From Flavobacteriaceae bacterium UBA3179 (GTDB lineage Bacteria > Bacteroidota > Bacteroidia > Flavobacteriales > Flavobacteriaceae): a stretch of DNA of 31,248 bases. Each line of letters opens with the position of its first letter. Position 1 is the stretch's first letter. The notes under the pieces are model-generated. The model was given only the letters and a program-made list of their open reading frames with translations. It had not been told where the DNA came from and ran no database searches. Where the stretch lies: positions 65,858 through 97,105 of the forward strand of contig DEXR01000022.1 in the NCBI GenBank assembly GCA_002364245.1. Direction: 5' to 3'. Of this stretch, positions 15,743-25,152 are shown in pieces. Position numbers and translations under genes: made by a program.

Positions 15743-18583
15743 ATGAAGCAATTCTTACTTTTTTTATTCTCTTTCTTTTTTATTTCGGCATTTTCTCAAC
15801 AACCGGCAACTTCAAAAGCCGAATTAGAAAAAGCGTTGCAGCAAAAAGAACAACTTTCGAAAAATTCACTGGTTAAAAACCTTCCTTTTAAAAATATTGG
15901 TCCAACAGTAATGAGCGGCCGTATTGTAGATTTTGCCGTAAACCCCAATAATCCAATTGAATTTTACGCAGGCTACGCCAGCGGAGGTGTTTGGTATACC
16001 AATAATAATGGCACTTCTTTTACTCCAGTTATAGACAATACTGTAACCCAAAACGTAGGAAGTCTTGCTGTAGACTGGAAAACCGGAACTATTTGGGTGG
16101 GAACTGGCGAAGTGAACGCTTCCCGATCGTCGTATGCCGGAATTGGCTTACTGAAATCTACCGATAAAGGCAAAACGTGGCAAAATATGGGGCTGAAAGA
16201 CAGTCATCATATTAGCAAAATATTAATCAACCCTGTAAATCCTGATGAGGTAGTGGTAAGTGCTGTTGGGCATTTATATTCTACCAATGAAGAACGTGGG
16301 GTGTATAAAACCGTAGATGGTGGTAAAACCTGGAACAAAACCTTGTTTGTAAATAACGAAAGCGGGATTATCGAAATGGACCGCGATCCTAACAACTTCG
16401 ACTTAATCTATGCTTCTTCTTGGGAAAAAGACCGAAAAGCGTGGAATTTTACCGGAAGCGGTGAAGGGAGTGCCATTTATAAAAGTACAGATGGGGGCGA
16501 TACTTGGGAAAAAATGTCTGTTTCCGGAAGTGGGTTTCCAACGGGTGAAGGCGCTGGACGTATAGGTTTAGCAGTTGTCGATGAGAACACAGTGTATGCC
16601 ATTATCGACAATCAAGATCATCGCAAAAAAGAAAAAATGGATACTGATAGCGATGCTTTAACCAAAGACGTATTCAAAAAAATGAGTGCTTCAGAATTCT
16701 TGGAGTTGGAAAATGACAAACTGAAAAAGTTCTTACGCGCTAATGGTTTTCAAGAAAAATATAAAGCCGAAAACGTAAAAAACATGGTGCGTAGTGGAAG
16801 CGTAAAGCCTGCTGATCTTGCTAAATATTTAGAAAATGCTAATACGCAATTATTTGACACACCTGTTATTGGTGCTGAGGTGTATAAAAGCACCAACGGT
16901 GGAAAAAGCTGGAAAAAAACGCACGAAGGCTATATTAATGATTTGTACTATTCGTACGGATATTACTTCGGAAAAATACATGTAGACCCTTCAAATTCAA
17001 ATAAAATTTACATTTATGGTGTGCCTATTTTAAAATCGGCTGACGGTGGGAAAATCTTCGAATCCATCAGCGCAGAAAATGTGCACGCAGATCACCACGC
17101 GTTATGGATCAACCCTAAAAAACCAGGTCATTTAATTGATGGGAACGACGGTGGTGTTAATATTAGCTACGATGATGGTAAAACGTGGATTAAAAACAAC
17201 GCCCCAGCAGTTGGGCAGTTTTATACCGTGAATGTAGATAATGAGGAACCTTATAATGTGTATGGTGGCTTACAAGATAATGGTGTTTGGGTAGGGCCGC
17301 ACAATGCCAAAATAGACTACGGTTGGCAACAATCTGGACAAAACCCGTATGAAAGTATTATGGGCGGCGATGGTATGCACGTTCAAATTGACAACCGAAA
17401 TAGCAATATTGTATATACCGGTTTTCAATTTGGAAACTATTTTAGGCTTAATCGTGAAACTGAAGAACAAACATATATTCAGCCAAAACATGAATTAGGT
17501 GAAAGCCCCTATCGTTTTAATTGGCAGACGCCTATTTTGTTGAGCCCGCACAATCAGGATATTCTTTATTTGGGTGGAAATAAACTAATGCGAAGTATGA
17601 ATCAAGGTGACGATTGGGAAGCAATTTCAGGTGATCTTACCAAAGGAGGAAAGCCAGGAAATGTTGCTTACGGAACGTTGACAAGCATTAGTGAGTCACC
17701 TTTTACATTTGGGTTGTTATATGCTGGAAGCGATGATGGCATGTTACATATTTCAAAAAACGCAGGTGGTAATTGGACAGATGTTTCAAAATCATTTCCA
17801 AAAGATTTGTGGGTGAGTAGAGTAATTGCTTCCAAACATAAAAAAGAACGGGTGTATGTTACGTTGAACGGCTATCGCTGGGACGATTTCAAAACCTACG
17901 CATATGTAAGTGAAAACTACGGGCAAACGTGGAAAGATATTAGTAGTAATTTACCAGCTTCACCTGTAAATGTAATTAAGGAAGATCCTGAAAATGAAAA
18001 TGTACTATATTTAGGTACAGATAATGGAGCTTATGTTTCTTTTAATAAAGGAGATTCTTGGGAAGCTTTTTCAGAAGGTTTACCAAGTGTGGCGGTTCAC
18101 GATTTGGTGATTCAAGAACGTGAAAAGGATTTAATTTTAGGAACACACGGTCGCTCTTTCTATTTAGCTGATGTTACTTTGCTTCAGCAAATGAATGCTG
18201 AAAAAATGAGCGATTTAATCCTCGCGGAAATTGAACCTATTCGAGCATCTCGTCGTTGGGGAAGTAAATATGGAGAGTGGTATGATGTAATAGAACCTTC
18301 AGTAACGCTTCAGTATTATAGCCCTTCTGAAGGAAAAGCAATCATTACTGTTGAAACTGAAGATGGAAGCGAGGTGCAGAAACTTACAACTGACGCTGTA
18401 AAAGGAGTTAATATGTTTGAGTATGATGTAACGGTTTCAGAAAAAGGAAGGAAAGCCATAGAAAAAGCCGACATCGAAATGAAGAAGGCTAAGAATGACA
18501 AGTATTATTTGCCGAAAGGGATGTATAAAGTTATAGTAAAGAATAACGGCAACACATCAACTCAAAACCTTGAAGTAAAATAG
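15743..18583 (+). CDS. Exported BNR/Asp-box (sortilin/VPS10-like) propeller protein
   Basis: A 946-residue protein with a Sec signal peptide (about 1-18, ending SAFSQ). It contains about ten Asp-box/BNR motifs: STDKGKTW (139), TVDGGKTW (190), STDGGDTW (248), STNGGKSW (383), then SADGGKIF, SYDDGKTW, SMNQGDDW, SKNAGGNW, SENYGQTW and SFNKGDSW. This indicates two beta-propellers like those of the sortilin/photosystem-stability-factor superfamily. A charged helical insertion (about 291-372) interrupts the first propeller. The C terminus (about 850-946) is a small beta domain ending in KVIVKNNGNTSTQNLEVK and is not an obvious T9SS sorting domain, so the protein may be periplasmic. Despite frequent glycosyl hydrolase annotation, I see no sialidase catalytic set. 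It is monocistronic. Confidence 0.88.
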   Translation: MKQFLLFLFSFFFISAFSQQPATSKAELEKALQQKEQLSKNSLVKNLPFKNIGPTVMSGRIVDFAVNPNNPIEFYAGYASGGVWYTNNNGTSFTPVIDNTVTQNVGSLAVDWKTGTIWVGTGEVNASRSSYAGIGLLKSTDKGKTWQNMGLKDSHHISKILINPVNPDEVVVSAVGHLYSTNEERGVYKTVDGGKTWNKTLFVNNESGIIEMDRDPNNFDLIYASSWEKDRKAWNFTGSGEGSAIYKSTDGGDTWEKMSVSGSGFPTGEGAGRIGLAVVDENTVYAIIDNQDHRKKEKMDTDSDALTKDVFKKMSASEFLELENDKLKKFLRANGFQEKYKAENVKNMVRSGSVKPADLAKYLENANTQLFDTPVIGAEVYKSTNGGKSWKKTHEGYINDLYYSYGYYFGKIHVDPSNSNKIYIYGVPILKSADGGKIFESISAENVHADHHALWINPKKPGHLIDGNDGGVNISYDDGKTWIKNNAPAVGQFYTVNVDNEEPYNVYGGLQDNGVWVGPHNAKIDYGWQQSGQNPYESIMGGDGMHVQIDNRNSNIVYTGFQFGNYFRLNRETEEQTYIQPKHELGESPYRFNWQTPILLSPHNQDILYLGGNKLMRSMNQGDDWEAISGDLTKGGKPGNVAYGTLTSISESPFTFGLLYAGSDDGMLHISKNAGGNWTDVSKSFPKDLWVSRVIASKHKKERVYVTLNGYRWDDFKTYAYVSENYGQTWKDISSNLPASPVNVIKEDPENENVLYLGTDNGAYVSFNKGDSWEAFSEGLPSVAVHDLVIQEREKDLILGTHGRSFYLADVTLLQQMNAEKMSDLILAEIEPIRASRRWGSKYGEWYDVIEPSVTLQYYSPSEGKAIITVETEDGSEVQKLTTDAVKGVNMFEYDVTVSEKGRKAIEKADIEMKKAKNDKYYLPKGMYKVIVKNNGNTSTQNLEVK

Positions 18584-18632
18584 CTATTGTATTTAAAATA
18601 GTTCTAAATAAAGAGGAAAACAATTGATACTT

Positions 18633-18663
18633 TTTGCTGAAAGCTTTTTCGGTGGTATTTTTG
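18633..18663 (+). promoter_or_regulatory. Sigma-A promoter of the sdh operon
   Basis: TTTG (18633-18636), a 19-base spacer and TATTTTTG (18656-18663) match the Bacteroidota housekeeping promoter at both elements and in spacing. The -7 element ends 30 bases before the sdhC ATG. It is the clearest promoter in the window. Confidence 0.75.
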
Positions 18664-18693
18664 TCTACCTTAATTTTTGAAAATTAACCAATA

Positions 18694-19359
18694 ATGGGAA
18701 TATTATCCGCTTCGATCGCCAAAAAAGTGGCGATGGCCCTTTCAGGTCTATTTCTTGTATTTTTTCTTGCACAACACTTTACAATCAACTTTTCTTCAGT
18801 TTTTTCGGAAGAAACGTTTAACAGCTGGTCTCATTTTATGGGAACAAACCCGTTAGTGCAATTTATTTTACAACCTGTTTTAATTTTTGGGGTTGTATTT
18901 CACTTTGTAATGGGGATTATTTTAGAGCTTAAAAACAATAAAGCTCGAAAGATAAGCTACAAGTCCTATAAAGGAAACACCAACTCTTCGTGGGCATCTC
19001 GGAATATGATTATTTCAGGAGCTGTGATCTTAGCATTCTTAGGATTACACTTTTACGACTTTTGGGTTCCGGAAATGGTACACAAATATGTTGAATCAAA
19101 TCCAGAAGATGCAACAAGATATTATGGCGAATTGGTTCATAAGTTTGAAAGCCCAATACGTACTGGAATTTATGTAATATCATTTGTGTTATTAATGTTT
19201 CACTTATGGCACGGGTTTGCTTCTTCCTTTCAAACCATGGGTTGGAACAACAAATTTTCAAAAGCGGTTAAAGGATTTACAAAACTGTATGCAATAGTAA
19301 TTCCGTTAGGCTTTATCATTATTGCCTTATATCATCATTTTAATCAAATTTCCCACTAA
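18694..19359 (+). CDS. sdhC: Succinate dehydrogenase cytochrome b subunit (SdhC, b558 type)
   Basis: The single membrane-anchor subunit of a type B (di-heme) succinate:quinone oxidoreductase. At 221 residues it has five predicted transmembrane helices (about 11-30, 55-78, 104-122, 156-172, 197-215), the pattern of the Bacillus/Wolinella-type single cytochrome b. Candidate heme-ligand histidines are H28 (AQHFT), H70 (FHFVMG), H119 (LGLHFYDFW) and H170 or H173 (MFHLWHG). It connects complex II to the menaquinone pool expected in Bacteroidota. It lies 12 bases upstream of sdhA. Confidence 0.95.
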   Translation: MGILSASIAKKVAMALSGLFLVFFLAQHFTINFSSVFSEETFNSWSHFMGTNPLVQFILQPVLIFGVVFHFVMGIILELKNNKARKISYKSYKGNTNSSWASRNMIISGAVILAFLGLHFYDFWVPEMVHKYVESNPEDATRYYGELVHKFESPIRTGIYVISFVLLMFHLWHGFASSFQTMGWNNKFSKAVKGFTKLYAIVIPLGFIIIALYHHFNQISH

Positions 19360-19371
19360 ACAGCAAAAGCT

Positions 19372-21375
19372 ATGTCGATATTAGATTCTAAAATACCAAA
19401 AGGACCCTTAGACGAGAAGTGGAAAAACCATAAAAACAATATTAACCTTGTTAATCCTGCGAACAAACGAAATATCGATGTTATCGTTGTAGGAACAGGT
19501 TTAGCCGGAGGAAGTGCCGCTGCCACCTTAGCCGAACTAGGGTATAACGTAAAAACATTTTGCTATCAAGATTCTCCTCGTAGAGCACACTCTATTGCGG
19601 CTCAAGGAGGAATTAACGCTGCAAAAAACTATCAAGGAGATGGTGATTCTAACTACCGTCTTTTCTACGATACAGTAAAAGGTGGCGATTATCGTTCTCG
19701 CGAAGGGAATGTATACCGCCTTGCCGAAGTATCTGCCAATATCATTGACCAATGTGTGGCACAAGGAGTTCCTTTTGCTCGTGAATATGGTGGATTGCTA
19801 GACAACCGCTCATTTGGCGGAGTGTTGGTATCGCGTACTTTTTACGCAAAAGGACAAACAGGACAACAACTACTATTAGGAGCGTATGCTGCTATGAACC
19901 GCCAAATAAACCGTGGTAAAATACAGCCGTTTAACCGTCACGAAATGTTGGATTTAGTGATTGTTGACGGAAAAGCACGTGGAATTATTGCCCGCGATTT
20001 GGTTACTGGTAAATTAGAAAGACATTCGGCACACGCGGTTGTTATTGCTTCGGGAGGGTACGGAAACGTATTTTTCCTTTCCACTAATGCAATGGGAAGT
20101 AATGTAACTGCCTCTTGGAAAATACATAAAAAGGGTGCCTACTTTGCAAACCCTTGTTACACACAAATTCACCCAACCTGTATTCCAGTTTCGGGAGATC
20201 ATCAATCCAAATTAACATTGATGTCTGAATCCCTTCGGAATGACGGCCGTATTTGGGTTCCGAAGAAAAAAGAAGATGCCGAAGCAATTCGTCAAGGTAA
20301 AAAGAAACCAACAGAGCTTTCTGAAGAAGAACGCGATTATTACCTAGAGCGTCGTTACCCGTCGTTTGGTAACCTAGTACCTCGTGATGTGGCCTCTCGT
20401 GCTGCAAAAGAACGTTGCGATGCCGGTTTTGGTGTTAATAAAACAGGAGAAGCCGTATTCTTAGATTTTGCTTCTGCGATTGAGCGTTACGGAAAAGAGC
20501 AAGCGGTGATGCACGGGAATCACAATCCAAGCAAAGAAGAAGTTATAAAATTAGGAACAGAAGTCGTTGCTAATAAGTATGGTAACTTGTTTGAAATGTA
20601 TGAAAAAATTGTGGATGCAAATCCATACAAAACCCCAATGATGATTTATCCTGCCGTGCACTACACGATGGGTGGCGTTTGGGTAGATTACAACTTACAG
20701 TCAACAATAAAAGGATGTTACGTTACCGGAGAAGCTAACTTTAGCGATCACGGAGCTAACAGACTAGGTGCTTCTGCCTTAATGCAGGGATTGGCCGATG
20801 GATATTTCGTGTTGCCGTATACAATCGGTGATTATTTAGCCGATGATATTAGAACCGGTGAAATTTCAACTGATCTTCCAGCTTTTGAACAAGCAGAAAA
20901 AGATGTTCGTGAGCGCTTGGAAAAGCTAATTAACAACAAAGGAACCAAGTCTGTTGATGATATCCATAAGCGTTTGGGTAAAATCATGTGGAACAAGGTT
21001 GGAATGTCTAGAAATGCGAAAGGATTAAAAGAAGCTATTTCAGAAATTAAAGCCTTACGAGAAGAATTCTGGAAAGAAGTAAAAGTACCAGGTTCAATGG
21101 ACGAAATGAACCCAGAACTTGAAAAAGCAGGTCGTGTAGCAGATTTCTTAGAATTAGGAGAATTGTTTGCAAAAGATGCTTTACACCGTGAAGAATCGTG
21201 TGGTGGTCACTTTAGAGAAGAGTACCAAACCGATGAAGGAGAAGCGATGCGTGACGATGAAAACTTTATGTATGTAGCCGCTTGGGAATATAAAGGAGAA
21301 CCAAGCGAAGCAGTATTGCACAAAGAAAACTTGGACTACGAGAACATTGAAGTGAAAACTAGAAGTTATAAATAA
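19372..21375 (+). CDS. sdhA: Succinate dehydrogenase flavoprotein subunit
   Basis: The catalytic FAD subunit (667 residues) oxidising succinate to fumarate at the cytoplasmic face of the membrane. It has the dinucleotide-binding motif [19 protein letters not shown] (39-57), the covalent-FAD histidine in [15 protein letters not shown] (H73), [14 protein letters not shown], and IHPTCIP. The active-site region includes [38 protein letters not shown] and [15 protein letters not shown]. The sequence resembles the type B group (SdhA/FrdA of Bacteroidota). It is the second gene of sdhCAB, followed by sdhB after 17 bases. Confidence 0.97.
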   Translation: MSILDSKIPKGPLDEKWKNHKNNINLVNPANKRNIDVIVVGTGLAGGSAAATLAELGYNVKTFCYQDSPRRAHSIAAQGGINAAKNYQGDGDSNYRLFYDTVKGGDYRSREGNVYRLAEVSANIIDQCVAQGVPFAREYGGLLDNRSFGGVLVSRTFYAKGQTGQQLLLGAYAAMNRQINRGKIQPFNRHEMLDLVIVDGKARGIIARDLVTGKLERHSAHAVVIASGGYGNVFFLSTNAMGSNVTASWKIHKKGAYFANPCYTQIHPTCIPVSGDHQSKLTLMSESLRNDGRIWVPKKKEDAEAIRQGKKKPTELSEEERDYYLERRYPSFGNLVPRDVASRAAKERCDAGFGVNKTGEAVFLDFASAIERYGKEQAVMHGNHNPSKEEVIKLGTEVVANKYGNLFEMYEKIVDANPYKTPMMIYPAVHYTMGGVWVDYNLQSTIKGCYVTGEANFSDHGANRLGASALMQGLADGYFVLPYTIGDYLADDIRTGEISTDLPAFEQAEKDVRERLEKLINNKGTKSVDDIHKRLGKIMWNKVGMSRNAKGLKEAISEIKALREEFWKEVKVPGSMDEMNPELEKAGRVADFLELGELFAKDALHREESCGGHFREEYQTDEGEAMRDDENFMYVAAWEYKGEPSEAVLHKENLDYENIEVKTRSYK

Positions 21376-21392
21376 TATTTAAAGCTTAACTT

Positions 21393-22139
21393 ATGAAGCT
21401 TACTCTAAAAATATGGCGTCAAAAAGGCGCTAACACAAAAGGAAGTTTACAAACCTACCCGATTGATGGTGTGGATGGCGATATGTCCTTTTTAGAAATG
21501 CTAGACGTTTTAAACGAACAGCTAATAGAAAAGGGAGACGAACCGGTTGTATTTGACCATGACTGCCGTGAAGGTATTTGCGGGTCTTGTTCGCTTCAAA
21601 TTAATGGAAAACCCCACGGACCTCAGCGTCACACTACTACGTGCCAATTACACATGCGTAGCTTTAATGATGGTGATACGGTGGTAATCGAGCCGTTTAG
21701 AGCAACTGCTTTTCCTGTGATTAAGGATTTGGTGGTAGATCGTAGTGGTTTTGATCGTATTCAACAAGCTGGCGGGTATGTTTCGGTAAATACTTCTGGA
21801 AATACAATTGATGCAAATGCTATTCTGGTAGAAAAAGATAATGCAGACGAAGCTTTTAATTCGGCAACGTGTATTGGTTGTGGAGCTTGTGTGGCAGCTT
21901 GTGTTAATGCAAGTGCGATGTTGTTTACTTCAGCTAAAGTAAGTCAATTTGCTTTACTACCACAAGGGGAAGTTGAGGCAACTCGTCGAGTGCTAAACAT
22001 GGTAGAGCAAATGGATAAAGAAGGTTTTGGAGCGTGTAGTAACACCGGAGCTTGCTTTATTGAATGTCCTAAGGATATTTCATTAGAAAATATTGCACGT
22101 ATAAATCGTGAATATTTAAAGGCAAGTGCGGAAGGATAA
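21393..22139 (+). CDS. sdhB: Succinate dehydrogenase iron-sulfur subunit
   Basis: The electron-transfer subunit (248 residues) linking FAD to the heme/quinone site. All eleven cluster cysteines are visible: the [2Fe-2S] set C58, C63, C66 and C84 (CREGICGSC and TTTC); C160, C163, C166 and C170 ([11 protein letters not shown]); and C215, C221 and C225 ([11 protein letters not shown]). The last two groups jointly ligate the [4Fe-4S] and [3Fe-4S] clusters. The CSNTGAC spacing with no cysteine at the [4Fe-4S] fourth position is normal for the [3Fe-4S] site. It is the last gene of the operon, with a terminator 23 bases downstream. Confidence 0.97.
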   Translation: MKLTLKIWRQKGANTKGSLQTYPIDGVDGDMSFLEMLDVLNEQLIEKGDEPVVFDHDCREGICGSCSLQINGKPHGPQRHTTTCQLHMRSFNDGDTVVIEPFRATAFPVIKDLVVDRSGFDRIQQAGGYVSVNTSGNTIDANAILVEKDNADEAFNSATCIGCGACVAACVNASAMLFTSAKVSQFALLPQGEVEATRRVLNMVEQMDKEGFGACSNTGACFIECPKDISLENIARINREYLKASAEG

Positions 22140-22162
22140 ACATTAAAAAATATATTGTTTAC

Positions 22163-22197
22163 AAAAACCCAAATCAAATAAAGATTTGGGTTTTTTT
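22163..22197 (+). terminator. Rho-independent terminator of the sdh operon
   Basis: A 13-base perfect stem (22163-22175 with 22183-22195; core AACCCAAATC/GATTTGGGTT), a 7-base loop and a T-run to 22197. It starts 23 bases after the sdhB stop. The A-run on the other arm means it could also work on the minus strand, but no minus-strand gene reads into it. The stretch from 22198 to 22332 shows no gene and no convincing promoter. Confidence 0.92.
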
Positions 22198-22332
22198 ATT
22201 CTTCCTAGTGTCTTAAATGAAATAAATATAAGCTGTTTGTGTTTCTGAAGTAATATTGTTAAGCACGAAAAGACTATAGGCTAAACAAATATAAATTCTT
22301 AGTGTTGTAAATTATTCATACATTGAAAGTGT

Positions 22333-22803
22333 ATGTCCTATGAAGAAAAGAAAATAAAAGTACCACGGTTTAGCGAAGAATCCGGGTTTTATACCACAAA
22401 AAAACGCTCTAAAATTATGAGCAAGATACGTAGCAAAAACACTAAACCCGAGATGCTATTCCGAAAAGCATTGTGGGCAAAGGGTGTTCGGTATCGTGTG
22501 GACTCAAAATACTTGCCAGGCAAACCCGATGTATCCATTAAAAAATACAAGTTGGCAATATTTATTGATGGTGAGTTTTGGCATGGTTATAATTGGGAGG
22601 AGAAAAAGGAAACCATAAAAAGCAATCGCGGATTTTGGATACCTAAAATAGAACGGAACATGCAACGTGACCGCGAGGTAAATAAAGAACTTAACGAAAT
22701 GGGCTATACTGTTTTCAGGTTTTGGGAGAAAGAAGTGAAAAACGATTTAAAAAAGTGCATAAACGATGTATTGGTTTATATACAGACAGGTTACAATATA
22801 TGA
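22333..22803 (+). CDS. Vsr-like (very short patch repair family) endonuclease, divergent
   Basis: A 156-residue protein of the Vsr family in the PD-(D/E)xK superfamily. E. coli Vsr nicks at T:G mismatches arising from 5-methylcytosine deamination. Matching blocks are RSKIMSKIRSKNTKPEMLFRKALWAKGVRYRV (25-56, with E40 corresponding to E25), LPGKPDV (catalytic-site D66), AIFIDGEFWHG (75-85, H84) and IERNMQRDREVNKELNEMGYTVFRFWE. The canonical zinc ligands are replaced (C66 to E81, H71 to Y86, C73 to W88, C117 to K133) and H64 is D79. No cytosine methyltransferase gene is present within the window. It ends 19 bases from the convergent histidine kinase gene. Confidence 0.87.
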   Translation: MSYEEKKIKVPRFSEESGFYTTKKRSKIMSKIRSKNTKPEMLFRKALWAKGVRYRVDSKYLPGKPDVSIKKYKLAIFIDGEFWHGYNWEEKKETIKSNRGFWIPKIERNMQRDREVNKELNEMGYTVFRFWEKEVKNDLKKCINDVLVYIQTGYNI

Positions 22804-22822
22804 CCTTTGGCTTCTAGATGTT

Positions 22823-25045
22823 TCAAAAAAATTGTGGAGCCATATTGCCAGAATAAAAAGCGGTTAAGTTCCGTAAGATAACTTGCAAAAACTTGTTCAT
22901 ATCATAAGGTTTTACAATGATGTCGTTCATGCCACTGTCATATATTTCAAAGCGAAGGTCTTCTACTTCAACTGCTGTTAACGCTACAATTGGAATAGTA
23001 GAATTAAACATACGGATTTTTTTGGTCGCTTCAAATCCGTTTAATACAGGCATGTTAATGTCCATCAAAACCAAATCGAAAGTGTTTTTCTTTACCTGTT
23101 CAATAGCTTGTTCGCCGTTTTCGGCAATTGAACAGATTACTTGATTTTTCTCTAATATTTTTTTGGTAACAGCTTGGTTTATCCGGTTATCTTCAACTAT
23201 TAAAATACGTTTTTTTACCAACAATTTTTTATTCAATAAGCTGTCTTCTATTTTAGTAGCTGCTTTTTCTACTACATTAAACTTTAAGGTAAACCAAAAC
23301 TCAGAACCTTCACCTTTTACACTTTTCACATTGATTTTTGAGTTGTAATGTGCCAATAGCTTTTTTACAATGGTTAGCCCTAGCCCAGTTCCTTGATAAC
23401 TATAATTTTCATTATCTACCTGTGAAAATTCATTAAAAATGCGTTCTTGATCTTTTTCTGAAATACCAATACCCGTGTCTCTAATGTAAAAACATAATAG
23501 AGCTTCTTCGGGGGTTATTTTTTTGGGACTTATATTAATTGTTATTTGTCCGTTTTCTGTGAATTTACAGGCATTACCTACTAAGTTCATTAATATTTGA
23601 GACAATGCGATAGTATTACCTTGAAGCATTTTAGGGATTTTTTTTGAAATCGTGACATCTAGCTTATTTCTATTCTGAAGACGCATATATTCAAAAGAAG
23701 CAGTTATTTTTTCAATAAAATCGGGAAGATGAAACGTAGTACTATGCTCTTCCAGTTTATTGGAATCAATTTTATTTATTTGAAGCACATCATTAATTAA
23801 CGCTAACAAGTAATCTGCCGAAAACTTTAAGGATTTTAAATCGTTTTTATGTCCTTTTAAAGAAGGGTCTTCCAATAAAATAGAACTTAGGCCTATTACG
23901 CCATATAATGGAGTGCGTAATTCGTGGCTCACCGTTGAGAAAAATTCGGTTTTGGAGCGAGACATCTTTTCGGCGTGCTGTTTTGCCTCTAAAAATTCCC
24001 GGTTTCGTTTTCTAAGCTCCATTACTAATTGTTTTCTTTTTCGGTAGGCTAACATGAAAATGATAAACAACAATAGTAAAACTGCCGAGATTATGTAAAG
24101 TATAGTGTTTAATGTGCTTTTGTTTCTTACAATTTCGGCTTGCAATTGGTTTTTTAGCTCGGCAGCCTCAATATCTTTTCTGTACTCTGAAACTTGAAAT
24201 TTAGCTGAAACAGTTTCCTTTTGAGCGTTGTTAACATTACGAAGGTTTGTTTCTAGGTATTTGTCAAACTCCAATCTAGCTCTGTAGGCTTCATCATACC
24301 TCTCTTGTAGATAAAGACTTTTGCTAAGGGCTAAATAAGCAGATTCTAATTCTAATGTAAGGTTTTCCTTTTTGGCCTCAATTATTGCCTTATTTAAATA
24401 GCTATCTGCTAGTTTATAATTTTTCTTTTCTATGTGGTATTCACCTGTTAAAACATCGACTCCTATAAAGTTAAAATGATTTTTGTTGAAACGGTTAAGC
24501 TTTCTAGCCTTTAAAATATTTACATACGCTTTTTTATAATCTTTGGCTGCCATTGCCGTAAGAATGGTATTGTAATAGGCATCGGCCATTCCAGCGGAAT
24601 CTTTTAACTTTTCAAAAAGAGAGTTAGATTTATCGTGGTATTGTAATGCTTTTTTATAATCTAAATCTAATTCAGCATATGCATTTGCTAAATCCATATA
24701 TGAAAGTGCCGTTGCGGTATCGTTCTTGGAGAGCTTTGCATACTTTTCAGCTTTTTTAAAACTTTCCTTTGCTTGAAGGCTGTCATCCAACTCTAGATAG
24801 TCATAGCCTAGATTTCGGTAGCCTTGGTGTATATAGTTATTGTTTTTTTCTTCTAGACCCTTTTTTAATAGTTCAATATTAAGTTTTAAGGATTCCAGGT
24901 ATTCTCCTTTATTGTAATAAATATTGGCATTTTCCTTTAGCTCACTAAAAGTTGCTTTTTTATATAATGGTATTGAATCTAAATTTTGAGCAAAACCAGA
25001 TATACAAACAATAAAAAAAGAATAAAAAAGTAATTTTTTACACAT
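22823..25045 (-). CDS. TPR-containing hybrid sensor histidine kinase
   Basis: A 740-residue hybrid two-component kinase. I chose the ATG at 25045; an in-frame TTG at 25069 would add 8 residues ahead of a clean signal peptide (CKKLLFYSFFIVCISGFAQ). Order: signal peptide; periplasmic tetratricopeptide-type helical repeats (about 25-270); a coiled coil (about 275-312); one transmembrane helix (about 313-333); HisKA with phospho-acceptor H374 in STVSHELRTPLYG; HATPase with the N box NLVGNACKF, G1 box DTGIGIS and G2 box GTGLGL; then a receiver domain (about 612-725) with EDN, phospho-acceptor D662 in LVLMDINMP, the ALTA threonine and KPYD lysine. No DNA-binding output domain and no separate response regulator is adjacent, so the downstream partner is unknown. 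It is divergent from the aminotransferase gene. Confidence 0.92.
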   Translation of the reverse strand: MCKKLLFYSFFIVCISGFAQNLDSIPLYKKATFSELKENANIYYNKGEYLESLKLNIELLKKGLEEKNNNYIHQGYRNLGYDYLELDDSLQAKESFKKAEKYAKLSKNDTATALSYMDLANAYAELDLDYKKALQYHDKSNSLFEKLKDSAGMADAYYNTILTAMAAKDYKKAYVNILKARKLNRFNKNHFNFIGVDVLTGEYHIEKKNYKLADSYLNKAIIEAKKENLTLELESAYLALSKSLYLQERYDEAYRARLEFDKYLETNLRNVNNAQKETVSAKFQVSEYRKDIEAAELKNQLQAEIVRNKSTLNTILYIISAVLLLLFIIFMLAYRKRKQLVMELRKRNREFLEAKQHAEKMSRSKTEFFSTVSHELRTPLYGVIGLSSILLEDPSLKGHKNDLKSLKFSADYLLALINDVLQINKIDSNKLEEHSTTFHLPDFIEKITASFEYMRLQNRNKLDVTISKKIPKMLQGNTIALSQILMNLVGNACKFTENGQITINISPKKITPEEALLCFYIRDTGIGISEKDQERIFNEFSQVDNENYSYQGTGLGLTIVKKLLAHYNSKINVKSVKGEGSEFWFTLKFNVVEKAATKIEDSLLNKKLLVKKRILIVEDNRINQAVTKKILEKNQVICSIAENGEQAIEQVKKNTFDLVLMDINMPVLNGFEATKKIRMFNSTIPIVALTAVEVEDLRFEIYDSGMNDIIVKPYDMNKFLQVILRNLTAFYSGNMAPQFF

Positions 25046-25116
25046 AAAAAGCTTTAATAAAAAAAACAAGGTACATAATTCCGTAAAAACATCACATTTT
25101 TTTTAAAAAGGAAGTT

Positions 25117-25148
25117 TTTGGAGAGCTTAAATGATACTCTTATATTTA
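25117..25148 (+). promoter_or_regulatory. Candidate promoter of the aminotransferase gene
   Basis: TTTG (25117-25120), a 20-base spacer and TATATTTA (25141-25148, one mismatch to TAnnTTTG). The -7 element ends only 4 bases before the ATG, so transcription would start at or within a few bases of the start codon and the mRNA would be leaderless or nearly so. Confidence 0.4.
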
Positions 25149-25152
25149 TAGC

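Noticed and set aside
15743..18583. BNR protein as a sialidase or glycosyl hydrolase.
   Set aside because: Asp-boxes are structural; I could not find the sialidase arginine triad or nucleophile pattern.
18587..18603. CTATT/AATAG repeat after the BNR gene as a terminator.
   Set aside because: A 5-base AT-rich stem without a T-run is too weak.
22804..22822. Vsr-like gene and histidine kinase as a defence module.
   Set aside because: They are convergent with a 19-base gap, not cotranscribed, and the kinase has typical TPR signalling architecture without defence features.
25046..25069. TTG start at 25069 for the histidine kinase.
   Set aside because: The ATG at 25045 gives a clean signal peptide and the expected protein; the extra 8 residues add nothing.
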